Shown here: piece by piece, positions 50,904-60,607 of the stretch
Layout of the letters: the number at the start of each line of letters is the position of its first letter
Position numbering within the stretch: the first letter of the stretch is position 1
Made by a program: the position numbers and the translations under genes
The notes under the pieces: model-generated
Told to the model about the DNA's origin: nothing
What the model saw: only the letters and a program-made list of their open reading frames with translations
Database searches by the model: none
Origin: Epilithonimonas vandammei
Lineage (GTDB): Bacteria > Bacteroidota > Bacteroidia > Flavobacteriales > Weeksellaceae
Assembly: GCF_003860525.1 (NCBI RefSeq)
Contig: NZ_CP034161.1
Coordinates: 558,001-622,000, forward strand
Reading direction: 5' to 3'
DNA: 64,000 nucleotides

Positions 50904-53564
50904 TTATTTAAAGTTGAACTTTACGGTGAACATAAACTGGCTTGGGCGAATTTTAAATGTATTTCTGGTAATAGAGTTATTCTGGGAATCTACAAGTACA
51001 GTTTCATAAATTTTCTTGTTTCCTATATTCAACCATTTAAATTCGAAATCTATTTTCCTTTTCACCCAAGTGTATTGATAAGAAAGATCAAAGAAAGAAT
51101 TTCTGTAGCTTTCATTTTCAAGATTCGTAGTGATGTCATCCCAGATAAAACCAAAAGTATGATTGTCAGACGGATAGATGTATGTAGCGAGATTATGATT
51201 CCAACCACCATTTTTGTTAGTGGAGTTGGAGAACGTATCTGTACTTTTTCTCCAGTTCATACTCAAATTATAATCTACACTTAGCCAGCTGAAATAGGTA
51301 TTGTTAAATTTCAGTCCGATGGCCTGGGATTCATTTTTAGTAGTAAAGAAAACACTATTTACTTTACTGTAGTTCGTGCTGTTGCTGTTTGTAAAATTAA
51401 CCGATAAGTTGGTTTTAAATTTTGGAAAATATTTTCCTATCTCTGCTCTCTGGCTGTTGGATTTAGAAGTATTATCATTTTCCTCTACAATGATTGATGT
51501 ATTACCTGTTTGCTGATCAATGATTCTATTAGTAACAAGGTTGCTGGTATTGTTGCCAATTCTGTAACTTACATTGAAGAATAAGTTGTTCAACGGGTTT
51601 CTGTATTCTAATCTTGTGCTGGCATTTCTAGACGTATTAGCCGGAATCGGACTGTTTTTTAACTGTACAAATGCAGGATTGGTAAGTATGTTTCCTTCAT
51701 ACACGTCACCAAAATTTCCAAAATTGTTGTTAATACTTCCAAACGCCCACAATTTGAAGAAGGATGCAAAATCGTAGCTTGCAAACAAATTAGGTTCGAA
51801 GCGTGTTTTGCTGATTGTTTTACCTGTGCCTCTCAGATTGTCATTATAATCGGTAGCATAAAAATTGACCGGTAAAGTGATGTTTAAGTTCAGATTTTGA
51901 GATTTATAATTCAATCCTACTTGGGTGTATGGTTGGACCTCGTTCCATTCTAAATTATTCTGATAGCTTAAGTCAAATAGCGTAGATTGATTTCCCTTCA
52001 TCCCACTTAAATAGGATTTCATAGAATTAAAATTAACATTGATTCCGGCCTCCGGAGTAAAAGTCCATTTTCTGTAACTGAAACCTACTGATGCAGAATG
52101 GGTTGTATTGATACTTTTGACGGATAGATATTGCTCCAGAGAATTATAAATACTTGAGTTTTGTACTGGAGAATATATCCCTGGAGTTGAAAAAAGTGTT
52201 TGCCTGTCATTCTGAATACTTACATAGCTCATCACATTAAATAATTTATCTTTCCACGGTAAAATGGAGCTTAATGAGTTTGTAAAGTTAAATGTCGGAG
52301 CATTTAAATTTTCAGCAGCAAATATGTTAGAGCGAGAATTAAAAATATCGGCATTATTATCGTTCCACATACCAGTCCAGGTGGTTGTATTTTTGAAGAA
52401 ACCTTTTTTAGCATTTTTGGTAAAAATCAATTCGCCTTTTGCTTTATTAGAGTAGAGGTTATTAAAATAGTTTCTTACAATGGATGTTCCGTCAGAAAAT
52501 ACAGTGCTGTTATAAGATTCTCTTTCTATAGCGTTATTAGTATAGTTGGCATTGGCTTTCAATTCCCATTCTTTATTTTTAAAAGGATTGGTCAAAAGAT
52601 TGGCGGAGAAAAAATGAACATTGTTCAATAGATATCTTTTTTCGGGAACATCCGGAACGCCTGCAGTTTCTATATTAGTCCAAGACTTTTGAGAGGTTTG
52701 TGTTCTTCTTCCTTCCCAACGGCTTCCGAAAGCAAGCAGATTACCTTCGTTTTCCACACTTTCACCATTATTATTGGCTTTGTAATTAATTACCCACTGG
52801 TTTTTTTGCCCGAAAAACATTGGTGTCAGTTTCACATTCCAAAGAAGTGGGCTGAATCCGGCACCGATCTCTCCACGTCCGGTCATAGTAACTGATTTTT
52901 TCAGCTTAATGTTAAGTGCAGCCTGTTCTGATGGCACTTTATCTCTCAAGATGCTTACCGGTTGGTGGTTTTCCAAAACCTCTACTTTGGAAACTGCATC
53001 TTTCGGAAGAGAATTATTCACAGTTCCGTAGCCGCCTTCCATCAGGTCTTTTCCATTGACATAAAATTTATTGATGGCCTCGCCCTGATAAAGAACTGTT
53101 CCATCCTTATTGACCTCTATTCCAGGGATTTTTTTCAGAACATCGGCTAGCGTACGGTCATTTTTATTTTCGAATGATTTCAGATCATAGGAAATAGTGT
53201 CACCTTTCTTGGTGATTAATTTCGTTTTCAGCCGCACTTCCTGAATTTCTGTTGCTTGAGAATCCATAGAAAAATTGATTTTCTGATCTTCATTTTTGAT
53301 GGATTGTGTAACCGGTCGTTGATTGAATGCTTTGATTTTCAGGTCAAGATTGCTTTCGGACGAATTGAACGTCACTTTATATTCCCCTTTCGAGTTAGAA
53401 ATCCCGTAGGCAAGAATTGCATTTTTGCCGGGTTCTTCAATCGTTACACTTGCACTGGCTAGTGGTTTTCCGTCGCCATCGTTGATGATCCCACTTATAG
53501 TCTTTTGACCGAAAACAGCAACGGTAGACATCAGCATCATAAAAACTAATAGAATTTTCTTCAT
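50904..53564 (-). CDS. Outer-membrane beta-barrel (TonB-dependent receptor-like) protein
   Basis: An 886-residue outer-membrane protein. Signal peptide MKKILLVFMMLMSTVAVFGQ, a CarboxypepD_reg-like domain (about 21-105; ISGIINDGDGKPLASASVTIEEPG), a plug (about 115-215; LADVLKKIPGIEVNKDGTVLYQGEAINKFYVNGKDLMEGGYG) and a long barrel ending MFTVKFNFK. The plug/barrel type is that of the flavobacterial outer membrane beta-barrel family that usually pairs with GLPGLI proteins; here the partner gene is broken. The substrate is unknown. Confidence 0.87.
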   Translation of the reverse strand: MKKILLVFMMLMSTVAVFGQKTISGIINDGDGKPLASASVTIEEPGKNAILAYGISNSKGEYKVTFNSSESNLDLKIKAFNQRPVTQSIKNEDQKINFSMDSQATEIQEVRLKTKLITKKGDTISYDLKSFENKNDRTLADVLKKIPGIEVNKDGTVLYQGEAINKFYVNGKDLMEGGYGTVNNSLPKDAVSKVEVLENHQPVSILRDKVPSEQAALNIKLKKSVTMTGRGEIGAGFSPLLWNVKLTPMFFGQKNQWVINYKANNNGESVENEGNLLAFGSRWEGRRTQTSQKSWTNIETAGVPDVPEKRYLLNNVHFFSANLLTNPFKNKEWELKANANYTNNAIERESYNSTVFSDGTSIVRNYFNNLYSNKAKGELIFTKNAKKGFFKNTTTWTGMWNDNNADIFNSRSNIFAAENLNAPTFNFTNSLSSILPWKDKLFNVMSYVSIQNDRQTLFSTPGIYSPVQNSSIYNSLEQYLSVKSINTTHSASVGFSYRKWTFTPEAGINVNFNSMKSYLSGMKGNQSTLFDLSYQNNLEWNEVQPYTQVGLNYKSQNLNLNITLPVNFYATDYNDNLRGTGKTISKTRFEPNLFASYDFASFFKLWAFGSINNNFGNFGDVYEGNILTNPAFVQLKNSPIPANTSRNASTRLEYRNPLNNLFFNVSYRIGNNTSNLVTNRIIDQQTGNTSIIVEENDNTSKSNSQRAEIGKYFPKFKTNLSVNFTNSNSTNYSKVNSVFFTTKNESQAIGLKFNNTYFSWLSVDYNLSMNWRKSTDTFSNSTNKNGGWNHNLATYIYPSDNHTFGFIWDDITTNLENESYRNSFFDLSYQYTWVKRKIDFEFKWLNIGNKKIYETVLVDSQNNSITRNTFKIRPSQFMFTVKFNFK

Positions 53565-53686
53565 AATTACAGATTAAATCGCTAAAATGTTAGTAAAGAA
53601 AACGAGTAAATTGTTACAAATTTTTTTATTTAGATCATAAAAATTCAAAACCTTTTATGAATATCCGTAATTTATCATAATTTTTG

Positions 53687-53694
53687 TATATTTG
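53687..53694 (+). promoter_or_regulatory. Transposase promoter, -7 box
   Basis: TATATTTG, exact TAnnTTTG match, 20 bases before the transposase ATG, inside the left end of the element. Confidence 0.5.
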
Positions 53695-53714
53695 TAGTAA
53701 TCAAACAATTAGAT

Positions 53715-54620
53715 ATGAATTTATTCAGTTTTTCAGCACATTTCGGGACAGAAGATGATTGTATAAATCATTTTAAATCTGAGAGAGATAAAATAGGACT
53801 CACGTGCAAATGTGGAAGCACAGAACATTTTTGGATAAAGAGCAGATTAAGTTATGAATGCAAAAAATGCAGAAGTCGAACTTCTTTGAAAAGCGGAACC
53901 ATCATGGAAAATTCGAATTTATCTTTTCTAATTTGGTACAAAACCATGTTTTTGATGAGTGTTACCAAGAAAGGATTTTCAGCCAAAGAAATCCAAAAAC
54001 AATTGGGATTAAAGAGGTATGAACCAGTTTGGGCAATGGTTCATAAGATAAGAAAAGCCATGGGAAACCGAGATGCACAATACACTTTGGAAGGGATGAT
54101 AGAATTTGACGAAGCCTATTTTACAGTAGAATCTAGCGAAATAGAGCAGAAAAAAGGAATTCGTGGAAAAGGTTCAGTTGGGAAACAAAATGTAGCGATG
54201 ATAGCAGAATCAACACCGTTAGAAGATATTGATACTGGAAAAAAAGAAAAACATGTTCGCTTCTTTAAAGCGAAGGTTTTAGATGGACACAGTGGAGAAG
54301 AAATCAATGAAGCCATTAAAGAATCTATAGATAATCAGAGTATTGTTTTTACAGATAAAAGCACTTCTTATGTGGATATTTCAGATTTTGTAGAGCTTCA
54401 TATTATGGAAAAAAGTTCAAAAGAAACTACCGAAGAAACTTTAAAATGGATTCATATTGCCATTAGCAACGCCAAAAGAAATTTGTTGGGCAATTACCAC
54501 AAAATAAAAAGAAAGTATCTTCAACTCTATCTCAACGAATTCATCTACAAGCTAAATCGAAGATATTTTGGAGATAGACTCTTTGAAAGGCTTATTATTG
54601 CTAACATTACAGGATTATGA
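53715..54620 (+). CDS. IS1595-family transposase (ISXO2-like)
   Basis: A 301-residue DDE transposase. An N-terminal zinc-binding module with two CxC/CxxC pairs (LTCKCGS; YECKKCRSR) is followed by a helix-turn-helix (TKKGFSAKEIQKQLGLKRYEPVWAM) and the ISXO2-like catalytic core: IEFDEAYFT (first Asp), IVFTDKSTSY (second Asp) and a late acidic/Asn region near SNAKRNLLGNYH. The frame is uninterrupted, so the element may be active. Confidence 0.9.
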   Translation: MNLFSFSAHFGTEDDCINHFKSERDKIGLTCKCGSTEHFWIKSRLSYECKKCRSRTSLKSGTIMENSNLSFLIWYKTMFLMSVTKKGFSAKEIQKQLGLKRYEPVWAMVHKIRKAMGNRDAQYTLEGMIEFDEAYFTVESSEIEQKKGIRGKGSVGKQNVAMIAESTPLEDIDTGKKEKHVRFFKAKVLDGHSGEEINEAIKESIDNQSIVFTDKSTSYVDISDFVELHIMEKSSKETTEETLKWIHIAISNAKRNLLGNYHKIKRKYLQLYLNEFIYKLNRRYFGDRLFERLIIANITGL

Positions 54621-54726
54621 TTAAAAACGGATAATCAAAAACCTTTAAAACAAAACACACGATCACACAAAATAATGATTGATATCTCTTATTTATAGTT
54701 ATTAAAAATACGATTACTCTTTTTTA

Positions 54727-54755
54727 TTTTGTCAATCTAAAATTTAATAAATTTG
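54727..54755 (+). promoter_or_regulatory. Promoter of the JmjC-like gene
   Basis: TTTTG (54727-54731), 16 bases, TAAATTTG (54748-54755), exact -7 consensus, 20 bases before the ATG at 54776. Confidence 0.6.
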
Positions 54756-54775
54756 CCACTTAATATTACATTAAC

Positions 54776-55660
54776 ATGGGAATCATTCTAAAACCAATTG
54801 ATATTGTAGATGATATTACCAAAGAAGAGTTCTTTGAAAAATACCTGAAGCCGCGCAAACCGGTTGTTATAAAAAATATGGCGAGGAAGTGGCCGGCTTA
54901 TCAGAAATGGACGATGGATTATATGAAGCAAGCCGTAGGTGATGTTGAGGTTCCTTTGTACGACAGTTCTAAAGCGGATCCGGCTGCGCCCATTAATGCG
55001 TCTGCTGCGAAAATGAAATTTGCAGATTACATCGACCTGATCGAAAAAGAACCAACAGATCTCAGGATATTTTTGTTCGATCCGATAAAGCAGGCTCCAA
55101 AATTACTGGACGACTATATTTTCCCAAAGGATCTGATGGGCGGTTTTCTGGATAAATATCCGAATATGTTCTTCGGAGGAAAAGGTTCTGTAACATTCCT
55201 TCATTATGATATAGATATGGCGCATATTTTCCATACGCATTTCAATGGTAGAAAGCATATTCTGCTTTTCGATTATAAATGGAAAGACAGACTTTATCAG
55301 ATTCCTTATGCTACTTACGCTTTGGAAGATTATGATATAGAAAATCCTGATTTTACAAAGTTTCCAGCATTGGATGGAGTGGAAGGAATTGAGTGTTACC
55401 TAGAGCACGGCGACACTTTATTTATGCCGACTGGCTGGTGGCACTGGATGAAATATCTGGACGGCAGTTTCTCCATTTCTCTCAGAGCCTGGGACAAAAG
55501 CTGGGCAGTAAAAGCTCACTCGCTTTGGAATCTGACTGTACAGAGAAATTTTGACAATTTTATGAAGCGAAATTTCAAAGCAAAATATATGACCTGGAAA
55601 GAGAAGAAAGCCATCGAAAGAGCCAACTATGCTTTGAAGCGTGGGCTTCCGAAAAGATAA
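54776..55660 (+). CDS. Cupin-like/JmjC-family oxygenase
   Basis: A 294-residue protein of the cupin-8/JmjC-like group of Fe(II)/2-oxoglutarate oxygenases. VTFLHYDIDMAHIFHTHFNGRKHILLF provides the HxD iron ligands and the 2OG-binding Lys region, and DTLFMPTGWWHWMKYL the distal His. N-terminal KPRKPVVIKNMARKWPAYQKW is a typical JmjC opening. Related proteins hydroxylate ribosomal or other proteins, but no target can be assigned. A strong terminator follows. Confidence 0.87.
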   Translation: MGIILKPIDIVDDITKEEFFEKYLKPRKPVVIKNMARKWPAYQKWTMDYMKQAVGDVEVPLYDSSKADPAAPINASAAKMKFADYIDLIEKEPTDLRIFLFDPIKQAPKLLDDYIFPKDLMGGFLDKYPNMFFGGKGSVTFLHYDIDMAHIFHTHFNGRKHILLFDYKWKDRLYQIPYATYALEDYDIENPDFTKFPALDGVEGIECYLEHGDTLFMPTGWWHWMKYLDGSFSISLRAWDKSWAVKAHSLWNLTVQRNFDNFMKRNFKAKYMTWKEKKAIERANYALKRGLPKR

Positions 55661-55682
55661 TATAACCTATTATTAAAAAAAT

Positions 55683-55715
55683 AAAATGCAGCTAAAACTA
55701 ATTAGCTGCATTTTT
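55683..55715. terminator. Bidirectional terminator
   Basis: AAAATGCAGCTAA and TTAGCTGCATTTTT form a 10-bp or longer stem; ends the JmjC-like gene on + and gdhA on -. Confidence 0.9.
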
Positions 55716-55733
55716 ATTTTATTTGAAAAGGAA

Positions 55734-57092
55734 TTATACCACGCCTTGTGCAAGCATTGCTTCAGCCACTTTTACGAAGCCTGCAATATTAGCACCTTTT
55801 ACATAGTTCACATAACCGTTTTCTTCTTTTCCGTAATCTCTACAAGCTTTGTGAATGCCAATCATAATCTCTTTAAGTCTTGCATCAACTTCTTCAGAAG
55901 TCCAGTTTAGTCTGATGGAGTTTTGTGTCATTTCCAATCCGGAAGTTGCAACACCACCAGCGTTAGATGCTTTTCCTGGTGAGAACAACACTTTATTGTC
56001 CAAGAAGTAATTGATCGCATCCAGCGTAGAAGGCATATTTGCAGCTTCTGTTACACAGATACAACCGTTGGCAACCAGTTTTTTGGCATCCTCCAAATCA
56101 AGTTCATTCTGAGTCGCACAAGGAAAAGCAACATCACATTTAACTTCCCAAGGACGTTTCCCAGCGTGGAATTCAGCAGATGGATATTTGGTCACATAAT
56201 CTTCCGCTCTGTTATTTCCGGTAGCTCTGAGTTCCAAAAGATATTCAATTTTTTCTCCGGAGATTCCGTCTTTGTCATAGATGTAACCATCAGGACCAGA
56301 AATGGTTAGTACTTTCCCGCCCAGTTCTGTGAATTTTTTTACAACACCCCAGGCTACGTTTCCAAAACCTGAAACGGTAGCTGTTTTACCTTCTATTTTC
56401 TCACCAATGGTTTTCAGCATCTGCTCGGCAAAATAAACCACACCGTAACCAGTAGCTTCTGGTCTGATGAGTGAACCACCGTAAGCTAGACCTTTTCCTG
56501 TCAATACACCAGTGAATTCGTTTCTTATCTTTTTGTACATCCCGAAGAGATAACCAATTTCTCTTGCGCCTACACCGATGTCTCCGGCAGGCACGTCCGT
56601 TTCTGGCCCGATATGTTTGCAAAGCTCAGTCATGAAAGCCTGGCAGAAACGCATCACTTCCATATCAGATTTACCTTGAGGGTCAAAATCGGAACCACCT
56701 TTCCCGCCACCCATTGGAAGCGTAGTTAAGCTGTTTTTAAAAACCTGCTCAAAAGCTAAAAATTTTAAAACACTAAGGTTTACCGTTGGATGAAATCTGA
56801 TTCCGCCCTTGTATGGACCGATCGCTGAGTTCATCTGGATTCTGAATCCTCTGTTTACCTGAATCTCGCCCTTGTCATCAATCCATGGAACGCGGAAAAT
56901 AATTACTCTTTCCGGCTCTGCCATTCTCTCTAGCAGCTTCATTCCGGTGTATTCTTTTCTTGTAGAAATAAAAGGAATAACCGTTACGGCTACTTCTTTT
57001 ACTGCTTGGATAAATTCTGGTTCATTAGGATTTTTGGCTTCAATTTTTGCCATAAATTCCTGAATCTTTTGCTCAACGTTATAGTGCTCCAT
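55734..57092 (-). CDS. gdhA: Glutamate dehydrogenase (NADP-type hexameric)
   Basis: GdhA interconverts 2-oxoglutarate plus ammonia and glutamate. The 452-residue protein matches the bacterial hexameric NADP-type: GPYKGGIRFHPTVNLSVLKFLAFEQVFKNSLT, PMGGGKGGSDFDPQGKSD (catalytic Lys), VPAGDIGVGAREIG and the Rossmann segment ATVSGFGNVAWGV. It has a full-consensus promoter upstream and stands alone as a single-gene unit. Confidence 0.94.
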   Translation of the reverse strand: MEHYNVEQKIQEFMAKIEAKNPNEPEFIQAVKEVAVTVIPFISTRKEYTGMKLLERMAEPERVIIFRVPWIDDKGEIQVNRGFRIQMNSAIGPYKGGIRFHPTVNLSVLKFLAFEQVFKNSLTTLPMGGGKGGSDFDPQGKSDMEVMRFCQAFMTELCKHIGPETDVPAGDIGVGAREIGYLFGMYKKIRNEFTGVLTGKGLAYGGSLIRPEATGYGVVYFAEQMLKTIGEKIEGKTATVSGFGNVAWGVVKKFTELGGKVLTISGPDGYIYDKDGISGEKIEYLLELRATGNNRAEDYVTKYPSAEFHAGKRPWEVKCDVAFPCATQNELDLEDAKKLVANGCICVTEAANMPSTLDAINYFLDNKVLFSPGKASNAGGVATSGLEMTQNSIRLNWTSEEVDARLKEIMIGIHKACRDYGKEENGYVNYVKGANIAGFVKVAEAMLAQGVV

Positions 57093-57111
57093 TGTTCTAT
57101 AATTATGACAA

Positions 57112-57141
57112 CAAATTTAATTTTATTTTCAAATTTCGCAA
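57112..57141 (-). promoter_or_regulatory. gdhA promoter
   Basis: On the minus strand TTG (57141-57139), 19 bases, TAAATTTG (57119-57112), exact -7 consensus, 19 bases before the ATG at 57092. Confidence 0.65.
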
Positions 57142-57272
57142 GTAGTATTTTTAGTTTTATTGAAAAAATAATGATATTAAAGAAGCTTTTTGCTTAATGT
57201 ATAATTTGTTGTCCTATGTTAAGAAATTTTGAATCTAATGTTAGATTGTTTCAAGTTTTCAGAAAGCGGATT

Positions 57273-58382
57273 CTAGTAGTTAGGGAGATATTGCCTGCCG
57301 GAAAGACATTTGATATGGCCATAAAGTTCCAAATCCAAAAGAATAGGTAAGAGCTTATGATGTTGGATTTTTGTTTTATCTGCTATTTCGTCTAGCGAAA
57401 GTGCTTTCTGATGATCCAGAATATCTAAAATCTGCTGGTGTTCTTTTCTCTCGGGATTCAGTTTTACAATAGGCATCTTCTCTGGAAATAACTCTGGCTG
57501 GACAGAAAGATTTAGATTGTCAATCAATGACTTGATATTGACAATAGATTCTGCTTTATTCTCAGCAATGAGCTGATTACATCCCTGGCTATACTGATCT
57601 GTAATTTTTCCTGGTAATGCAAATACATCTCTGTTATACGAATTGGCATAGCTTACCGTGGTTACAGAGCCGCCGCCAAATGCAGTTTCGACAACAATAA
57701 GATGCTGGGAAAATCCTGCAATAATTCGGTTCCGTTGTAAAAAGTTCTCTCTGCTTATATTGTCAAAAGTGCAATATTCAGAAATCAGTGCACCATCATT
57801 TTCCAATATCCTATTTGCAAGGTTCTTGTTGGAAGCGGGATAGATTTTGTCAAGACTTTGTGCCATCACAGCCAATGTAGGAATATGATTATGAAGAGAC
57901 TCTTCGTGTACACAAGTATCTGCGCCCAAAGCTAATCCGCTAACAGTACAAATGTTTGTTCCAGCTAGTCCAGTCAGCAGTTCTTGGATGAACTGTTTAC
58001 CGTATGATGTGATCTTTCTGGTACCTACAATGCTGAGTGGATTGAGATTATATATTAATTTTCCTCGATAAAATAGAATAGCAGGTGCATCATCACAATT
58101 TGAAAGATGTTTTGGATAAGATGAATCATTATGAGAAACAATGCTGATTGATTTTTGCTCGCAGAATTTAAGTTCCTTTTCAGCTTTTAAAAGAAATTCT
58201 TTCTTGCCGATGTCCTGTGTAATCTTTGTCCCAATACCTGAAATTGATAGCAGATTTTTTTTCGGAGTTTCCCAGACTGCTTTTGCAGAACCTTTTATCT
58301 GGATAAGTTTTCTCAAGTTGGTATTGCCAATGTTTTTACATTGTCTGAGTGCAAGGATATAAAGGTATTCTTCCGGAAACAT
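57273..58382 (-). CDS. dprA: DNA-processing protein DprA
   Basis: DprA loads RecA onto incoming single-stranded DNA during natural transformation. The 369-residue protein has an N-terminal HhH/SAM-like region (about 1-65; NIGNTNLRKLIQIKGSAKAVW), the extended Rossmann fold (about 75-290) with LSIVGTRKITSYGKQF and TVSGLALGADTCVHEES, AFGGGSVTTVSYA and QGCNQLI, and a C-terminal winged helix (about 310-369). It probably shares a transcript with the rhomboid gene upstream (32-base gap). Confidence 0.92.
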   Translation of the reverse strand: MFPEEYLYILALRQCKNIGNTNLRKLIQIKGSAKAVWETPKKNLLSISGIGTKITQDIGKKEFLLKAEKELKFCEQKSISIVSHNDSSYPKHLSNCDDAPAILFYRGKLIYNLNPLSIVGTRKITSYGKQFIQELLTGLAGTNICTVSGLALGADTCVHEESLHNHIPTLAVMAQSLDKIYPASNKNLANRILENDGALISEYCTFDNISRENFLQRNRIIAGFSQHLIVVETAFGGGSVTTVSYANSYNRDVFALPGKITDQYSQGCNQLIAENKAESIVNIKSLIDNLNLSVQPELFPEKMPIVKLNPERKEHQQILDILDHQKALSLDEIADKTKIQHHKLLPILLDLELYGHIKCLSGRQYLPNY

Positions 58383-58414
58383 ATTTCATTTGTGTATACC
58401 TACGAAGATAAAAA

Positions 58415-59191
58415 CTATTTTTCTCTTTTCCGAATTTCATCCAGATATTCCCAGATATTTTCCTGCTTAAGCTGAGGTAATTCTTCAAAATCCTCCGGAT
58501 GATTGGCAATATATTCCTGCCACATCTTGTCATCACGCTCGTTGTAATAATTAGGAAATTCCCAAATAAATTTTCTTTTTTTCTCTTCTCCTATTTTTCT
58601 GAAAAGTACAGCAAGAATAATTCCTGTAATACTGCCAGCCAGGTGCGACTGCCAGCTGATCTTACTTGGTTCTTCCAGCTGTGTAAAAAACTCTTCCGGA
58701 AAAATGCCCCAGATCAAGCTCCCATAGTACAATGCCACTAACAACGATATGGTGAGCAGTTTCATATTCCAGCGGAAAATACCACTGAAAAAAATAAAAA
58801 ACGCTAGCATATAAACCAATCCGCTTGCACCAATGATGCAGTTATAATTCCATTTTCCAGTAACGAGATCAATGGGTGGGAGCATCCAAACCAATAATCC
58901 TGAAGCTATCCAGCCGATCAGGAAAATCCGAAATGCTATTTTGGGGTAAAACTCGAAAAGTAAAAATAACAAAACAGCCATAGGAAGAGAGTTTCCTATA
59001 ATATGATCCAGATTGCCGTGCAGAAGTGGAGCGAGCAAAACACCTTTCAACCCTTGTGGTAAAAGTGGAATAATAGCACCGCTGCAACCCTCAAAAAAGC
59101 CTATATTCTGAAGGATGAAGAAACTCCACATCATCCCCAGCATAATAAAAGGGACTACTAATGATCTTAGATTGATAGATTTGAAAAGCAT
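58415..59191 (-). CDS. Rhomboid-family intramembrane protease
   Basis: A 258-residue membrane protein. APLLHGNLDHIIGNSLPMAVLL supplies the HxxxN loop, CIIGASGLVYMLAFF the catalytic Ser and SHLAGSITGIILAV the catalytic His, so the dyad is intact. The C-terminal 60 residues are a soluble charged tail (NYYNERDDKMWQEYIANHPEDFEELPQL). It differs from the rhomboid at 39.8 kb and is not a recent duplicate. It lies upstream of dprA. Confidence 0.9.
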   Translation of the reverse strand: MLFKSINLRSLVVPFIMLGMMWSFFILQNIGFFEGCSGAIIPLLPQGLKGVLLAPLLHGNLDHIIGNSLPMAVLLFLLFEFYPKIAFRIFLIGWIASGLLVWMLPPIDLVTGKWNYNCIIGASGLVYMLAFFIFFSGIFRWNMKLLTISLLVALYYGSLIWGIFPEEFFTQLEEPSKISWQSHLAGSITGIILAVLFRKIGEEKKRKFIWEFPNYYNERDDKMWQEYIANHPEDFEELPQLKQENIWEYLDEIRKREK

Positions 59192-59308
59192 TGATAAACC
59201 TTTGACAATTTTACAGCCAATTCTGATGAGAGGTAATTTTGTCTGTAAAAATACTTCAGCAGATGAGAATTTGGTTATAAAGTCAGATTTTGGAACAATT
59301 AGATTTAT

Positions 59309-59316
59309 TATTTTTG
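59309..59316 (+). promoter_or_regulatory. Promoter of the DUF3078 gene, -7 box
   Basis: TATTTTTG, exact TAnnTTTG, with TTTTG 16 bases upstream (59288-59292); 17 bases before the ATG at 59334. Confidence 0.6.
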
Positions 59317-59333
59317 CTTAAAATTTGGAATTA

Positions 59334-60440
59334 ATGAGAAAGGTATTGGTATTTGTAATTATGTTTTTGGGATGTTTTATGCAAGCTCAGGTTGTTGATT
59401 ATCAGAAAATAATTGATTCTATAGCCCAAAAGAAGTGGGATTCTACATCAATAGACTTGGATAGTCTGGCGAATCCCAAAATTGTAGATATCAGATCTAT
59501 CAAAAAAGATTCTGTTAAAATTACGAATAATGTGATCATTATCCCAAACTCTAATGATGCAAGTCCGCTTACGCCTTCTTCAATCCTTACATTGCCTACA
59601 CTGAAGCGTTGGTTTATTTTCGGACAAAATAGTCTTGTATTTAATCAATCCTCTTTTGCTAATTGGTACGCCGGGGGGAATAATAACATCGGTGTCATTG
59701 GAAAAGTTAACTATAACATTGTATATAAAAAAGACAGACATTATCTGGATAATAACATTCAGCTGGGCTACGGCTTTGTCTCATCCACGGGCCAATCTAC
59801 CAGAAAAACAGATGATTATATCAATCTAATGACCAATTATGGCTATGAACTTGCGCAGCATTATTATCTCTCCACAGGATTTCAGTTTTTATCTCAGTTT
59901 ACTGCCGGATATAATTATTCTAACACGCCGGATCCAGTTTTTAATGATAGGATCTCGAAATTTATGGCACCCGGTTATCTGAACCTTGGTATTGGTCTTT
60001 CCTATAATCCTAACGAAAATTTGCAGATTATTCTGAGACCTCTTAACGGAAAATTTACTTTCGTACTTGATAAAAAGCTGCAATTTGCGGGAAATTATGG
60101 TCTTGAAAAAGACGGTCAAAGTCTGAGGGCTGAGGTCGGTACAATGCTTAATATTCTATATAAAATCAAACTTTTTAAAGATGCAACTTATGTCAATTCA
60201 GTGAATTTCTTTAGTAATTATCTCCAACATTCCGAACGTGTCGATATCAACTACACGGGTAGTCTAAATCTTAAATTCAATAAATATATCACAACTGTAG
60301 TCACTATAGATATTGTGTATGATCATGACCAGATTCAGAAGCTCCAGAGAAAGCAAACATTGGGTGTTGGAATTACTTACAATCTCGGATATAAAATTGA
60401 ACGGGATAAAACCAGTGTCATAAAACCGTTTGTGAACTAA
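59334..60440 (+). CDS. DUF3078 family outer-membrane protein
   Basis: A 368-residue protein with signal peptide MRKVLVFVIMFLGCFMQAQ. From about residue 90 on it shows the DUF3078 pattern: KRWFIFGQNSLVFNQSSFANWYAGGNNNIGVIGKVNYNIVY, then alternating hydrophobic beta strands (LNLGIGLSYNPNENLQIILRPLNGKFTFVLD) like an outer-membrane barrel. The family's role is unknown. I use the ATG at 59334; an in-frame TTG at 59325 precedes it. The next 170 bases contain no gene up to the IS element. Confidence 0.8.
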   Translation: MRKVLVFVIMFLGCFMQAQVVDYQKIIDSIAQKKWDSTSIDLDSLANPKIVDIRSIKKDSVKITNNVIIIPNSNDASPLTPSSILTLPTLKRWFIFGQNSLVFNQSSFANWYAGGNNNIGVIGKVNYNIVYKKDRHYLDNNIQLGYGFVSSTGQSTRKTDDYINLMTNYGYELAQHYYLSTGFQFLSQFTAGYNYSNTPDPVFNDRISKFMAPGYLNLGIGLSYNPNENLQIILRPLNGKFTFVLDKKLQFAGNYGLEKDGQSLRAEVGTMLNILYKIKLFKDATYVNSVNFFSNYLQHSERVDINYTGSLNLKFNKYITTVVTIDIVYDHDQIQKLQRKQTLGVGITYNLGYKIERDKTSVIKPFVN

Positions 60441-60607
60441 GATTAAATTAAAAGCCTAAGTCAAGGTAAAAAACTATTGTTTTTGCGAGATGGTAATGTG
60501 CGATAAAAAGATAGTGTCAGGATTGAATTTTCGTTAGGTTTAAAATGTTGATGATGATAAAAAAATCGATGTGATGATATCAAAAATCGAACTTGGAAAT
60601 AATAAAA

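Larger units (their letters stand above)
53652..54643 (+). mobile_element. IS1595-family insertion sequence
   Basis: A 992-bp element holding one transposase gene. The imperfect terminal repeats share the ATCCG block and ATCATAAT inside both ends (left CTTTTATGAATATCCG; right, reverse complement, GGTTTTTGATTATCCG; 12 of 16 identical). The flanks TTCAAAAC (53644-53651) and TTTAAAAC (54644-54651) look like an 8-bp target duplication with one mismatch, the size expected for IS1595. It sits between the barrel gene and the JmjC-like gene. Confidence 0.75.
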
